A DNA stretch of 40,960 nt from Gnetum montanum (Eukaryota; Streptophyta; Gnetopsida; Gnetales; Gnetaceae). The DNA lies in contig MNCI01027163.1 of assembly GCA_015680685.1 (NCBI GenBank), forward strand, positions 80,221 through 121,180, written 5' to 3'. A model generated the notes under the pieces. The model did not search any database. It saw only the letters and a program-made list of their open reading frames with translations, and was not told the DNA's origin. A program made the translations under genes and the position numbers. Within the stretch, counting starts at the first letter, position 1. Each line of letters begins with the position of its first letter. Shown here one piece after another: positions 1 to 11,909 of this stretch.

Positions 1-567
1 TTGGCCTATCACTTCACATGAAAACTTGCCATAGGTTATTATCCCTATGAGCTCATTTATGGAAAACTACCAACATTGCCCATCCAATATGTGCTCCATA
101 CACTCTTGACAACCTATGACCTTGACCTAGATCTAAGTATAGCACAGAAAGAATGATTAATAAGTCTCAACATGCTAGAAAAGAATTGGTTAATGGCCCT
201 ATCATCCAATGAGATGCATAAGGCATTTGAGAAGAAATGTCATGACCTCAAAATTAGAAAATTAAAGTTTCAACCAAGAGACAAGGTTCTCTATTGGAAT
301 CCTACACATGTACCAGAATGAACAAAATTTCAAACATTGTGGGAAGGACCTTACATTATTAATGAGACTTTTTCATCTAGGGCCATGATCATATACAAAC
401 CTGATAGTCTAGATAAGAAACAACTAGTCAACATTCAACAAATAAAACCTTTCCATGAGGTCAAGCCAACCAACTCAAAAAACACCTTGCTAGATGGACA
501 ACCACGCTCAATCTTTTGGATCTCTTCCTTTCAACTTAGTCATGGGGGAGATGGCCACCCATACTAA
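1..567 (+). pseudogene. Ty3/gypsy integrase C-terminal remnant (element A)
   Basis: A single reading frame runs from base 1 to the TAA after 567, broken only by three TGA codons (about 25, 154 and 319). It reads as the end of a Ty3/gypsy pol. The start resembles the post-catalytic integrase segment (PYELIYGKLPTLPIQ), followed by a basic helix region, the FQPRDKVLYW stretch and the WEGPYIINE motif of the integrase C-terminal domain. There is no chromodomain, which points away from chromoviruses. The rest of pol lies left of the window. The last residues (SHGGDGHPY) match the pol tail of element C, on the opposite strand near 11910. All three stops could be CGA (Arg) changed to TGA, as expected from decay of methylated cytosine. 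The gene is dead. Confidence 0.85.
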
Positions 568-2562
568 CACCTTAAGCAGCTCATAAATTTTTTAACCTTT
601 TTATTTTACACATTTTTGGTTTTACAACTTTTGTTTTCATCTTCTTTGTTTTACATTTTTTGTTTTACATATTGTATTTTTAAGATTATTGGTTTTCCCT
701 TAGTTTTTGCTCGACATAATTGTTAATATATTCAATATTTATTGTCCACTCTTTTACTTTCTTTTATAATTATGTTTGCTTGTGTTTGATGTGTTTCTCT
801 ACTTTTTCTACTAATAAGGTTGTAGGTAAAATGGTAATGCACTACTGAATGGTGATATGCTTCATTTTTAATTTGATTATTGATGTTTGGTTTCTAAATT
901 TGAATGTCATTACTAACGATTGGGACATGGTTTCTTTTGATGTAACAGGTAGTAAGTCCACATCATCCACCCATCCGCATACTCTATGGTTTTCCTTGTT
1001 TTGGAAGTGTGCAATATCTTCTTCATTAATGCTGCTTTAATAAATTGTTGACTTATGTAGTTTATAGAATTAGGAAGGAATCAAAGGTTTGGATAGCGTG
1101 TGAGTTCAAAGGGATGTAATATTCTTTGTGCGCTCTATTTTCCTATGTGTAGGGATGTTCTCATAAGCTTCTCACCATTCTGCATCATTTCATAATAGGA
1201 AGTCAAATAAGTCCTTGCATGGTGTCGTCCTCATCAAAAGAAAAAAATAGAGAAGATGAGGATTCAAAGCACATCCCTTGGATAAAATAAATGCAAAAAA
1301 ACATGGGTCCTTGCATGGTGTGGTTTCCATCCAAAAAAAACACGGGAATTCAAAGCATACCCCTTAGAACAAATAAAAGGGCTATAAGCACAAGTTATGA
1401 GACTTGTCTTGTATCTTCTAATTAAGGCCCTTTCTCACTTCCTACCTTCACTAAAATTTGGAAAAGTGGTTATTTTGTGGGAGCATTCTTGTGTCTCAGG
1501 GAATGGACTTGCCTTAGAATGTTGATGCAAAGTCATTGAAAGTGGTTGGTTTTGATCTAAACTAAGGAAGGATCCTACCAAGTCAATTAATCACAAACCC
1601 CACAAGGGACTGCATGTGACCATAATTAGGAACTCCATTCCACTTTCCCTATCATGCATCTATGCTTTCCATGCCTCACCTCAATATCAGCTTCATGTTT
1701 TGATTCAATTTTCTGGTTTGATGTGTCAAGATTCTCAGTTAGTTACTTTTGGGATTTTCTACCTAACTTTCCATAATCATTAATCATCCAAGATGCCCAT
1801 AGAATCCTTGTTTTGAAGTTATGAAAGGGCATAAAAGGCCTATTCTTACTTTGGTGAGTATCCACTTGCATATCTTTTGGTTTGATTAAGTTAAGTTCTT
1901 TACCCTTAGACATTGTTACAATCAAATTCTTTTTATTTATCCCATCCATGTCATCCAATTATATGCACCTTCACAACTATTTATAATGAATGTCTTTTTA
2001 TTTTTGTGAATACCCTCTTTCCAAGTACTCCTTATGTTAATTTTTTTCTGAATTATATGGATCACTTCTCTTATTTAACCCATTTTCTAGTCTTTCCACT
2101 AACAACATCAAGCAATTAATCCATCACAATCATAAATTAGTTAGATAAAATCACCAATGAGATAAGGTATTCAAACATCATCTACTACACTATATATACT
2201 AATCCTTGATATTGTTGTGATTGTAGTGGGAAGTGTGGACTAGAAGTGGGATTTTTGTCACCAAGGGGGATGCAATCATATCACTTGTGGAATATTGTTC
2301 ATGATTGTTGGATCTCTTCTATTTCTCCCTCATTTTTGTATTGCGAAGTGGAGTTGGATGTTATTTAGATCCATTTGTGTTCTTTCCTATTGTCATGAAC
2401 ACCTAATTTTCTACACAATTGTAATATTGTATGCTCGGGTGCTCTTGTATTTGTCTGTTTTCTCTTTGTCACTCTGCATGTTAGTCAAATAAGTTTACAC
2501 CCCCATTATATTTTGTAAAGGACTTGTTTCTCTTCTTCTATATTCAAGGAAAAGTTTTCATT
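568..2562 (+). other. 3' noncoding region of element A
   Basis: Two kilobases between the pol stop and the polypurine tract, with no supportable gene. It starts with a T-rich stretch rich in ttttac repeats (590-690). Homologous blocks occur in inverted orientation in element C: for example 1305-1400 matches the complement of about 11215-11310, and 1540-1610 matches the complement of about 10980-11060. The region is therefore a shared 3' untranslated part of one element family rather than host sequence. Short open frames in it show no conservation or domain. Confidence 0.7.
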
Positions 2563-2576
2563 TAGTTATGGGGGTA
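2563..2576 (+). promoter_or_regulatory. Polypurine tract of element A
   Basis: The sequence gttatgggggta sits directly before the LTR start TGATAAATC. The same ATGGGGGTA followed by TGAT occurs at the matching place in elements B (complement of 7616-7626) and C (complement of 10052-10062). This is the expected site of plus-strand priming for reverse transcription. Confidence 0.8.
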
Positions 2577-3445
2577 TGATAAATCATGTTTTTCATAACT
2601 CCGATATTGGGGTGGCCATGATATTGGGTACATGATATTAGGTATGCAATATTACAACCTAAGATGTGATATTGTACATTCGATATCACAAGGTCACTCC
2701 TAGGTCTATAAATACAGTGCCCCAACACACAATTGGGATCATTGTTTTAGTAGTCAAGTAGCAAAACTCTTGTAGTTTATCTATTTGAAAGTTAGAATAT
2801 TTTCCAAGTGCCCACAATAGGAGGTCTAAGTGTAAACAAATCTTTATTCAAGCATTGATGTACCTAAGCACATCATTGTGTTGCCAATAAAGATGAGCTC
2901 TTTGATACATTCCTTGTAATACTTGAGATTTTCTTTCTTATGAATTTATATTTCATGCAATTTACATTAATGTTATTTATGTAATCATTCATTTTGATTA
3001 CTCAATCAACTTATTAAGATACATAAGCATGACCCCTTTGAACATATATGTGACACTTGGTAGCTCAAAAATGGTTAGTGTTTGATAGTCCAAGGATGTT
3101 TACACAAAGTTCAGGATGTGTCTAGGAAGTGGGAATGGTTACTTATGTTAGGCTAGATTAGATCATAGTCTGTTTAGCAATTAAACATTCTTACTTTTAC
3201 TTTCATCTTTGCTCTAGGAAAGTTATTCCATAAAAATACAAAATAATAAAGATCATATGCTTTATTCACACTTAACCATACAATTGCATTCTACAAGTAG
3301 GACTAGAAAGACAAAAAATGAAAAACATGCACACACTGTTTAGCTCTAGTGCACTTAGTAATTATAGTCTACAAAATTTGAATGGATTGCACTTGGATAC
3401 TTGTGATTCATATGGTTGGGCATAGGGGTACCTTGTTGCTCATCA
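2577..3445 (+). repeat. 3' LTR of element A
   Basis: An 869-bp LTR starting TGAT and ending CTCATCA, next to the polypurine tract. Its end (gggtaccttgttgctcatca) is the complement of the starts of the two LTRs of element C at 9239 and 15417, and of LTR B at 6740, so all four LTRs belong to one family. The U3 part (2600-2700) carries several GATATT/GATATC words and is followed by a TATA box. The partner 5' LTR lies outside the window, so no target-site duplication can be checked; the right flank is tagca. Confidence 0.85.
2705..2714 (+). promoter_or_regulatory. TATA box of LTR A
   Basis: The sequence tctataaata lies about 130 bp inside the LTR, just after the GATATC-rich block. The same order (GATATC block, then CTATAAATA) is seen in the other LTRs of this family at 9944-9953 and 16137-16146 (complement), which supports it as the retrotransposon promoter. 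Confidence 0.65.
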
Positions 3446-4730
3446 TAGCACAAAAAGATCCAAAGGTTCAACAAATGGATGTTAACTATGAATTTATAAA
3501 TAAATAGATCAAGGAAGAAGCATAAATCTACTATCCCAAAGGTTGTGTTATTAAAGGAAAGAGAACAAAGTGTGCGAACTCAATAAAGATCTATATGACC
3601 TCAAGCAAGTAGCTAGGGATTGGTTCTAGAGAAATGGTGACTATATCAACAAAATAAATAATCAAAATTGCATGTTTGAACTAATACTATATTTCAAGAA
3701 GAAAGGTGATGAATTAATTATCATATAACTATATGTAGATAACATTATCTTTATTGTCACCAATAAAAGGCTTCTAGATGTTTCCAAGAATGACATGAAA
3801 ATTGAATTCAAAATAAAGAATCATGAAGAACTCACATACCTTATACAAAATTAAAGTGAACTAGGATAAGAAGGGAATGAAGATTCATCACATCAAATAT
3901 GTAAATTTCATCATTAAAAAATTCACTCTAAAGAATGGGAAGCTAGTTAAAAATTCTTTCTTATATAGTTTAAAGTTAAATAGCAAAGAAAAGAATCCTC
4001 TAATAGATGCAACCATGTATATAATCATGATTGTATCACTTTGGTTTCTCTAATACACCAAAATACATTTAGAATATACAACATCATACTTAACTATATT
4101 CATGTAAGAACCAAGGCAATCTCACATGCAAATACCTTTGTATATCCTTACGTATGTAAAAGAAACTTATAAATTTTAAATCCAATTTATTAAAGGACAT
4201 AATAATATTTATGCATATTCAAATGCTAATTGGTTAGGAGATCATGATCATAGAAAGTCCACTTTAGGAGCTCTCATTATGCATGGAAGAAATCCAATAT
4301 ACAAAAAGTTGAAGAAAAAATCATCGATTAGCTTATCCACTTGTAAAGAATAATTTATTATCATGGTTAAATTCCTCCAAAACATACTTAGGATGAATAA
4401 ACTTCTATAACACTTAATATGTGAAGTTATTCTTCCTAAAAATTTTAATTATTACAATATAGTAGCAATTCAACTATTCTAGAACTATGTGCATCACAAA
4501 AACTCCAAACATATTAAGATCATGAACTATCTTCTAAAGAAAGAAGTAAAAGAAGGAAATATCAAACACATTCACATTAGTTAAAAAGAGTAAGTTTTTG
4601 ACTTAGTATCAAAAATTTTTTTGTCTCATAAGATGAAGTGACTCAATGAATTAATATGAATTCAGAGCATGATAAAGAAAGGATAAACTAAAGATAAATA
4701 ATGAAAATTTCATTCCACTCTAAGGAGGGA
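3446..4730 (+). pseudogene. Ty1/copia RT and RNase H remnant (element F)
   Basis: Decayed copia pol C-terminal half. Around 3570-3625 the frame reads CELNKDLYDLKQVARDWF, matching the copia RT segment usually written YGLKQAPRAWY. The catalytic YVDD is YVDN here (3732-3743), so the second active-site aspartate is lost. The RNase H part reads YSNANWLGDHDHRKSTLGAL (about 4213-4275) and STCKE, matching the copia pattern YSDADWAGD..DRKSTSG and STAEAEY. KNSKHIKIMNYLL (about 4500) matches the usual KHIDIRYHF block. Many stops and frameshifts are present. Element A or its neighbour cuts the upstream half off. Confidence 0.85.
4720..4730 (+). promoter_or_regulatory. Polypurine tract of copia element F
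   Basis: ctaaggaggga lies just after the decayed pol and just before the candidate LTR start TGACTATTTAG at 4735. Purine-rich tracts at this place are normal for copia elements. Confidence 0.5.
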
Positions 4731-4734
4731 TATT

Positions 4735-6350
4735 TGACTATTTAGAGTAAAAGAAAATAAATTTTTTATTTTTATTATAGAATACAAGCTTATTTTAGGA
4801 ACCATTATTTGGAGTAATGCTAAGATGCTTATTTCTGTAGTCAAAGACTTAGGTTCAAGCCTAGGCATAGTTAGTTAAAGACGATTGGATTTTACTCATC
4901 TACCAACCATCCAAGGACCTCAATTAGTAGAATGAGCACTAAGACTATAGATGATGATCCTTTAATTAGAGTTTATTTGCAATAAAATATAGAAAATTTC
5001 CAAATTGATAGGTAGTTTCAATATTATTTTGGCCCAAATTCATATATATAGTAATCTTCACCTTCTTTGTCACATATATATATCTAAGGAACCTCTTGAA
5101 AATTTGTATCATAAAATCATAAATATAATATTAGTGAAAATTTTATTATTTCATCATTAATTCATCAACATAAATTAACATCATTCATCATTATTTACTT
5201 AATCTTGAAACTTGAACAATTAGAATTGGGGATATTTACTATTTTGATAATATCTGAGGAATTTCAAAACATTTTTTAGTGATTATAAATTTATTAGAAA
5301 TATATAATAGGTAGCTATATGTAGATAAAGTTTCAATATAATATCTATTTTTTTTACATGAAATTAACTCTATAGTTTGATAGACTTTCTGGATCCTCAA
5401 TTTTTACTAGAATGAGTAACAATAAATGATTAGGAAATTTTTGCCTCATCATATAATAAATTGATGTGACATTAGATTTATTTGAAAGGTAATATCTATG
5501 CAAATATTTAGGTAAAATTTTATCTTTAGAAACAGAACAAATTTTGAGTTATCATCTGTCAAGCTTGTACTACTAGAATTCCTACAATTTTTGATAAATT
5601 AGAATTAACATAATATAACCTTAGTTTTTGGATACCTTTTATAGTATTTAAATTTTTAAAATTATACATAAATTCCTAATAATTTCGTAAATATAAATTT
5701 TATTAGTTGGTTCTTTGTAAAGTCAAGATAACTAAGCAATTCTTTCACTATCTAAAATTACTCCATGAATAAATACCCTATTAAATGATTTTGAATAGTT
5801 AGCAAAGTAATTTTTAAAACTAGAAAATAGAGCATAAGTATCACATCTCCATTCCAAAATGATTCTATTGCATAATGAATATGTTGTCTCTTCATAACCA
5901 ATGTTTTTCTTTATTATACTAAGACTCATAAAGGAAAGTTATAATTAAGACCTGAAAGGGCATGTTGTAATAATGGACATGTCTTTTGAGCTGATCTTTT
6001 TGGGTTTGACTTAAGGTATTTATACTCAAAAATTAGAGGTCATATCATCATGGAGTTGCAAAGTTGGTAAAAGTGAGTAATAGATGCCAAGTAATGTGAG
6101 ACAAGAAGATTAATAGCCATCCCTTCTGGCTAGAGATAGGCCTAACCATGGTGGTAGTGTTGCATAGTTAAGGATATATACTAAAGGAAGATAATCCTAA
6201 GGAACATGAAAACCATGGAATAGATACATTATCCCACATTATTAAATCATTATTTTTTTTCTTCTACATTTTTCTTGTTATTTTTTTTCTCATAGTGTCA
6301 AATGTTACATATATTAAAATTTTTCTATGACATATAGGAATAGGATTTCA
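4735..6350 (+). repeat. Probable LTR of copia element F
   Basis: Candidate 1.6-kb LTR bounded on the left by a polypurine tract and on the right by a tRNA-Met-like primer-binding site. It would start TGACTATT and end GGATTTCA, giving only a 3-bp inverted terminus (TGA/TCA). It is AT-rich with several TATATA runs (about 5042 and 5082) and has no supportable gene. No second copy is in the window, so the boundaries are an inference. It carries a weak tRNA-like segment near 4805-4870, reported among the findings. Confidence 0.45.
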
Positions 6351-6739
6351 TATTTAGTATCAAAGAAACCCACAATTTATGGACTAATTAGAATCAAGAG
6401 CTAACTATAATCCAAGGACAAACCATGAAGTCACAGCCTAGGGAGAGCCACAGATAACAATTAGATGTGCCTCATATCTAAGATAATCCATGTAAGCCAA
6501 AAGATATCCTTTCAATAATTTTTCATGGAAAAATTAATCATGACCACATATTTACAAATGAACCATGAACATGTATCATGTTCAAGATAGATCCTATCAA
6601 GTAGCAAGATTATAATTACACCTTACTAAGGATCATCAATTGTAAGAGATGTTGGTAAGACAAGGATACACTAGTTTAGATTACTCTTTCCAATCTTTTA
6701 ATGATGCTAGAAATGTGGATTAAGATTATTATTAAGTTT
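6351..6739 (+). other. Copia PBS and start of an internal region after LTR F
   Basis: ttagtatcaaag at 6354-6365 resembles the plant copia primer-binding site TGGTATCAGAGC (tRNA-Met), three bases after the LTR end. The following 370 bp would be the leader and start of gag of a second internal region, but no gag motif is readable. LTR B interrupts it at 6740. Finding a PBS to the right of an LTR that also has pol to its left suggests a tandem or recombined element. Confidence 0.45.
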
Positions 6740-7615
6740 TGATGAGCAATGAAGAAATCCAACACCCAACCATACAAGTCATAGGCATTCACATGTGACT
6801 AGATTGTAATTTGTGAATGAGGCAATGTCAATATGCTAGTAATTAGTTTAAGTTCAAGATTGTTGTCTTCCCACATGAAGCTAGTGAAATCTGCGTGTAT
6901 GATTTAGCTCATTGTAAGGTATATGATATTTAATGTTTTTTTGCCATTCTTTCTCCTAACAAACATGATGAACTGAAAATAGTTTCTAATCCTAACTCTA
7001 AGTAATTATAGGAAAGTAAATCTAACTTAGCTTAATGTAATGGATATCTAGTCCTAGTCTATCATACACGCCTTGGACTCATGTAGTCATCACTAGGATT
7101 ACCAAGTGGTAGTACTACTAAGCAAATCAAGCATTGCCACCAGTGGGTTACTAGATAACTACACTTAGCACTTGAAACCAATCATATTCATATCGCTTAC
7201 ATTCAACATCTAAAATAAAATTCTTGTAAAGTAAATAATTAACTAGGAAAATAGAGAAATTATTCTAGGTAAACATAAGAAAACTAAGTGGATGCTGCAA
7301 TGATGATAAGCAATCTCGATCTTTATTTGCAATCATGAACTATGTCCAAGTACAATTCACTCAAATGATGACACCATACAATCCCTCAACACCATACTAC
7401 AGTCATACACTCTATTACTAACTATGGAACGAAACTACAAGAGTTTTGCTACTAGTGGAATGAAAAATTATGTAGATCCATGTGCCTAAGTGTTGTATTT
7501 ATAGGCTACACACATCCTATGATATTAGATCTATGATGATGTAGCTTGTGTTACAATATCAAATAAATGACATCATAGATATGATATGGTTAGCTAAGAA
7601 ACATTGACTTTATCA
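6740..7615 (-). repeat. 3' LTR of element B
   Basis: An 876-bp LTR in the - orientation. On the + strand it starts TGATGAGCAATG and ends TTTATCA, matching the start and end of the LTRs of elements A and C. The polypurine tract complement (tacccccatgag) follows at 7616, so the internal region of B lies to the right. The LTR contains a TATA box complement, tatttatag, at about 7498 and the GATATT/GATATC-rich stretch at 7520-7590. The partner LTR is not in the window because D was later inserted in the internal region. Confidence 0.75.
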
Positions 7616-7626
7616 TACCCCCATGA
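7616..7626 (-). promoter_or_regulatory. Polypurine tract of element B
   Basis: On the - strand it reads CTCATGGGGGTA, directly before the LTR start TGATAAAG. It is near-identical to the tracts of A and C. Confidence 0.7.
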
Positions 7627-7779
7627 GTGACTAGAAACTTATCCTTGAGTTATAACAAAATGAGGATAGAGTTCCTTATAAAATTGGGAGGTAGATATAT
7701 ATGACATTAAATGCAGTAATGGTATTTTAAAAATACTTAGACATTTTTATGATGAAACAAAAAACAAAAATTGGAGAAG

Positions 7780-8400
7780 ATTCATGTAGATTAAGTTGTG
7801 CCTAGTGGTTGTGGCTCTTCCATTAGCTACTTCCCCTTATCATTAGGCTTCTAAAATTTGTATTTCTTAAGAAAATGTGTGAAGTTGTTCTTCCTCCATT
7901 CTAGGGTGATGCACCATCCATCGTGATTGGATAATATGTGATGGAGTTGGTACATCCCATGGATATGGTAGCTACAGGAACATTTTCATTGCCTTGATAT
8001 ACAACATTGCAAACTACCCTTTTTTCTCTTCAAATGCCCTAGCATTTCTTCTAAATTCTTGATAGTCAGTCATTCTTTTGGTCAAATTTTCTGATACATC
8101 TTTCTACACTTAGTAGTAAGCCTTAACTACTTCTAATTCAGAGTTTATAACATGTAGGTTTTATAGGACATCCTTCCTATCTACAAACTTCTTTTCATAC
8201 AATGAATATGTGGTTGCTACTTGCTATTCAAGCTCATTTGAAGGCTTTCCTATTGGAAACATGGCTAGGTTAGCATAACAAAGATTAGCTAACCTTATGT
8301 ATTATTTCAAATATTCTATCTATAAGTCTTTATTTTTAATCTCTACTTGATGGACATGGACCATGCTATTTAAGGTGGGTTGCCAATATGGATTTTATGC
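7780..8400 (-). pseudogene. Decayed accessory reading frame of element B, unknown product
   Basis: Not recognised. One - strand frame stays coherent from about 8400 to 7790 with scattered TAG/TAA stops. Readable stretches include SENLTKRMTDYQEFRRNARA, AMLYIKAMKMFL and YPWDVPTPSHIIQSRWMVHH. The charged, Glu/Lys-rich first half looks like a coiled coil. It lies just upstream of the polypurine tract, the place where some Ty3/gypsy elements have an extra frame after pol, but no envelope signature (signal peptide, membrane span) is visible. The left end of copia D cuts off its upstream part at about 8430. It could also be a remnant of an unrelated nested element. Confidence 0.35.
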
Positions 8401-8429
8401 TAAAATTTAATTGCGTTGGGCCTTCAATA

Positions 8430-9238
8430 TGGATCATTTGGTATGTCAAAACAGTAAGAAAAATGAAGAACAAGATTGTTGTGTGGTTTTGTGATTTTTT
8501 TGTTCATAGGAAAAGAACTTGGATTGAGATAGGAAGGTTTGCAGAAGCTTAGGAACATGAATAAGAAATGAAGAACTCAAGAGAAAAGAAAGGTTGAAGA
8601 AAGATTCCTCCAAGAAATAGTAGACATCTTAACAAAATCGAAGGATGCATAGGCAAAGATTTATCCAAGAAATAATAGACATCTTTCATCAGATAAAGAT
8701 GCCTTTTCCTAGACAAAGGCATCTTCCTAAAATGAAGATGAATTTTAGAAAGAAGTCTTTCCCTAGGAAAAGATGTCTTCCTAGAATAGAAGGTAGATGT
8801 AGAAAGATGTCTTATTCATGAAGAAGACATTTTCCATGATTGTTAGCTAGCTATTTCATGAGTTCCAATATGGATTTGAAAACATAGTAGCTATAAAAAT
8901 ACATCATACCCATCTTGAAGTATGCAAGCTTTTGTATTATCATTTATTAATCATTTGACAATCATTGTAATCATTATTGTTCATAATTATTCTATCTTTT
9001 TTTTGTTGTAAACTAAGTTTTACCTCAAGTACAAGGATCAACAAACCAAGTTGCATCCATCCTTTATAATCATTTTCTCTCATGTTACCTTACAAGGTTG
9101 ATGTGCTTCTTATAGGAAGGCATCTTATTTGAGCTTGTTTGGATCTTGGAGGATTGAATATTGGTGTAGTGTAACAACACTTTGAAGTAGAGCTTAAACT
9201 TGTAAAGGTAGTGGCATTCTTAAAATCACATTATAAGG
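8430..9238 (+). repeat. 5' LTR of copia element D, left part
   Basis: Left part of a copia LTR split by element C. The proposed start TGGAT (8430) pairs with the proposed end ATCCA at 16550-16554, a 5-bp inverted terminus. Removing C and one taagg gives an LTR of about 1.07 kb ending five bases before a tRNA-Met-like PBS. A TATA box, ctataaaaat, is at 8891-8900. Between 8640 and 8830 a degenerate word close to AAGATGTCTTCCTAG recurs several times. The left boundary is uncertain: a similar TGGAT occurs at 8389. Confidence 0.6.
9234..9238. repeat. Target-site duplication of element C, left copy
   Basis: taagg directly before the LTR start; the identical 5 bp follows the right LTR at 16292-16296. 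Confidence 0.9.
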
Positions 9239-10051
9239 TGATGAGTGGCAAGGTACCCCTACACTCAACTATACGAATACGAGCATTACATGCATGATCC
9301 GGTCGAACTCCACAGACTAAGTGCCTATACGCCTTATGAAACACTTAAGGTTAATCATTCATTATCTTCCTAGACTTGTATTTGTCACGGTTGTATGGTT
9401 AAGTAAGTCTGAGGTATGTGATTTTTATATCTTTTCTGTTTTATCTCCTATGCTAATGAGGTGAAGGGTGAAGAGACTAATTAACTAAATTTAACTAACT
9501 AATTAATCCATAATTAACCTAGCATTAGTATCCATTACTACTTACTATTCACACCCTAAACCAATGCAACCTTGGTTACCAAACACTAGTCGTTGCTGGG
9601 ATCACCAAGCGTAATGCAGGTGCACGAAGTGGTCATACTGAATGCACTTAACTAGGAGAAGGGTTTAGAGAGATTTAATTAAATAATAAAAAATTTAAAT
9701 TATAAACAATAAATAAAGTCCTAATTAGCCTATTCCATGGACAATAAGGTTTATCCAAGAAGTTCGTCTTTATTTCTGTACACAAACTTGTGATTAGGTA
9801 CAATATTTGCTCGAATAAAGATCTGTTCACTTTGGAGCTCCTACTGCAGGCACATGGAAATTATTCTATGTTTGGAGAGGTAAAAATGATAGAGTTTTGC
9901 TATGGTCTAGGCCTAGAATGAGAAACAAGGGGGAGCCGCCTCTTATTTATAGATTTGGAAGTGCACTACAATATCAAGGGGGATGCAATATCCCGACAGA
10001 CGCAATATTGCGTATGTGATATCATGGCCCATGCGATATCGTGTCCCATCA
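9239..10051 (-). repeat. 3' LTR of element C
   Basis: Starts TGATGAGTGGCAAGG and ends GTGTCCCATCA on the + strand. It is 62 bp shorter than the right LTR; the difference lies mainly in the GATATC-containing block (9965-10045), which has fewer units here. TATA box complement at 9944-9953. Confidence 0.93.
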
Positions 10052-10062
10052 TACCCCCATAA
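10052..10062 (-). promoter_or_regulatory. Polypurine tract of element C
   Basis: On the - strand it reads GTTATGGGGGTA next to the LTR start TGATGGGAC, as in elements A and B. Confidence 0.85.
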
Positions 10063-11880
10063 CTGAATAAAAATTCATCCTCAAGTTCATTAAAAAATAT
10101 TGGGATAGTATGGGATTATTGACTTAAGTGGAACTAATGGTGAATGGGATGACATGTGAATGGATCATAACTGGTGTTCATGACAATAAGAGTGAACACC
10201 TTATACATTTTACATCAGGCCTCATTTGGTAGCTGACAAAGAGAGAGAGAAAAAGAAGTTTTGTTGCTACCAAGCATGCCATCCATCTCGTTCTTTGCAC
10301 AGCTGCTTCAGCACCGCTCCATTCCAAGTGTTCCTTCCAGATCCAATCCGTTGTTGCATGATTACCATATGCACACACAACATAATATTTATATTAGCAA
10401 GGGTAAATGAGTCATAATGTAGTTGATACTTTTCTTCGTTGAAAGGTCCATTGGCTAAGTTGTGGTATGGCTAATATGGATCTGGAGATATCATAGTGTT
10501 GACTACCGAAGATGTAGGGGCTAGGAGAAAATCAAAAAAATTTGGGTCCGAATCCCCATGACTAATAGTGAACCTCCTGTAGCGATAGAATGGAGAAAGA
10601 AGAAAAGAAAGAAAGATGGAGAAAAAGAGACAACTATAACATTAATGAAATGGATGTCAAGATGGAAATGAACAAAAAAGAGTGGATTGCAAAAATGTTA
10701 AGGGAAAGAAGTTAACTGGTGCACCAAATAGGAATGTCAGTGGGTCCTCCCCAAAGCAGTCTCATGCCTTTAATGCCTTGACAAACCCACATTCAAAGAG
10801 CTCATAGGCCCTGGAAATTCCATTTGGAACAAGATTTAAAGTCTTAACCACAAGAATTTACTAAAAAGAAAACAATGCATCAACCAAAATATCCACTAAT
10901 GATAAAATTGGCAATGAGGTGAACAATGGAGAGAAGGATGAAGAGAAGAGAATGGAATGGAATCCAAAGAACAAGGTGGTGTATAGCCCCTTGTGTAGTT
11001 TATGATTAATTTAACTTAGTAGATCCCATTCCAAGTCCGGCCTCAAACAAACCACTTCCAGTGACTTGCAATTAATACATTAAGCTGACCCATCCTCTTG
11101 AAGTAACAAGAATGCCTTCTTCCAAGAGCCACTACTATTCCAACAAAACGAAGGAGAAGAGAATGGGAAGTGAGAAGGGCCTTAGTTAGAGGGAACATTT
11201 GTATTTTTAGTTCCATAACCAGTGCTTATAGCCCAAATTATTATTTCGTATAAGGGGTGTGCTTTGAATTCTCACTATTTTTTTATGCATTTATGCGTGA
11301 GAACCACACCATGGAAAGACTTTGTTATTTTTATTAGCTCAACTTCCTGATAATTGGGTAATGTTGAAATGGTAAGAAAAATCAAGAAGAAAACATCCAA
11401 GCACCCAAGAGAATGGCCAACACAAACACATCAAGTTCCCTTGAAGTCACACCCTTTTCAATCCTTCAATCCTTCCTTAGTTTGAGAAATGCCCAGTCAC
11501 CGATTCATTAATAGTTCTTATGTAGAAAGGGACTATACATTTCCAAGCTAAGAGAGACCATATAAATTTTTGGAGGTATGGATGAAGTGGACTCATTGCG
11601 TGCTATATCAAAAGAACCATACCTTAGTATCAACATCATAATTTAAAGGTAAAAACCAAACATTAGCAACCAATAGAAAAAAAAGTTCAGACCATCATTA
11701 AGAACACTTATTGGTGACAAACTTAACAAAATGGATAAGTCACATACACACACACACAAGAAATGGAAAAGGTATAAATAATGTTATAAAACAAAAATAA
11801 GAAAAGTTAAAGAAATTTGTAAAACAAAAACATGTAAAACAAAAATGTGTAAAACAAAAACATGTAAAATAAAAACTTAA
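10063..11880 (-). other. 3' noncoding region of element C
   Basis: No gene supported. It is homologous in inverted orientation to 568-2562 of element A in several blocks, including the ttttac-rich stretch (complement of 11800-11880) and the gaattcaaagca block (complement of about 11258-11270). The segment 10220-10350 has a different base composition and is not matched in A; its origin is unknown. Confidence 0.65.
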
Positions 11881-11909
11881 AAAGAACTGAGGGCCCCAAA
11901 TAATTAGCA

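Noticed and set aside
10220-10350. Possible MITE, because GGTAGC and GCTACC face each other near 10230-10265
   Set aside because: The arms are only 6-9 bp and no target-site duplication was found.
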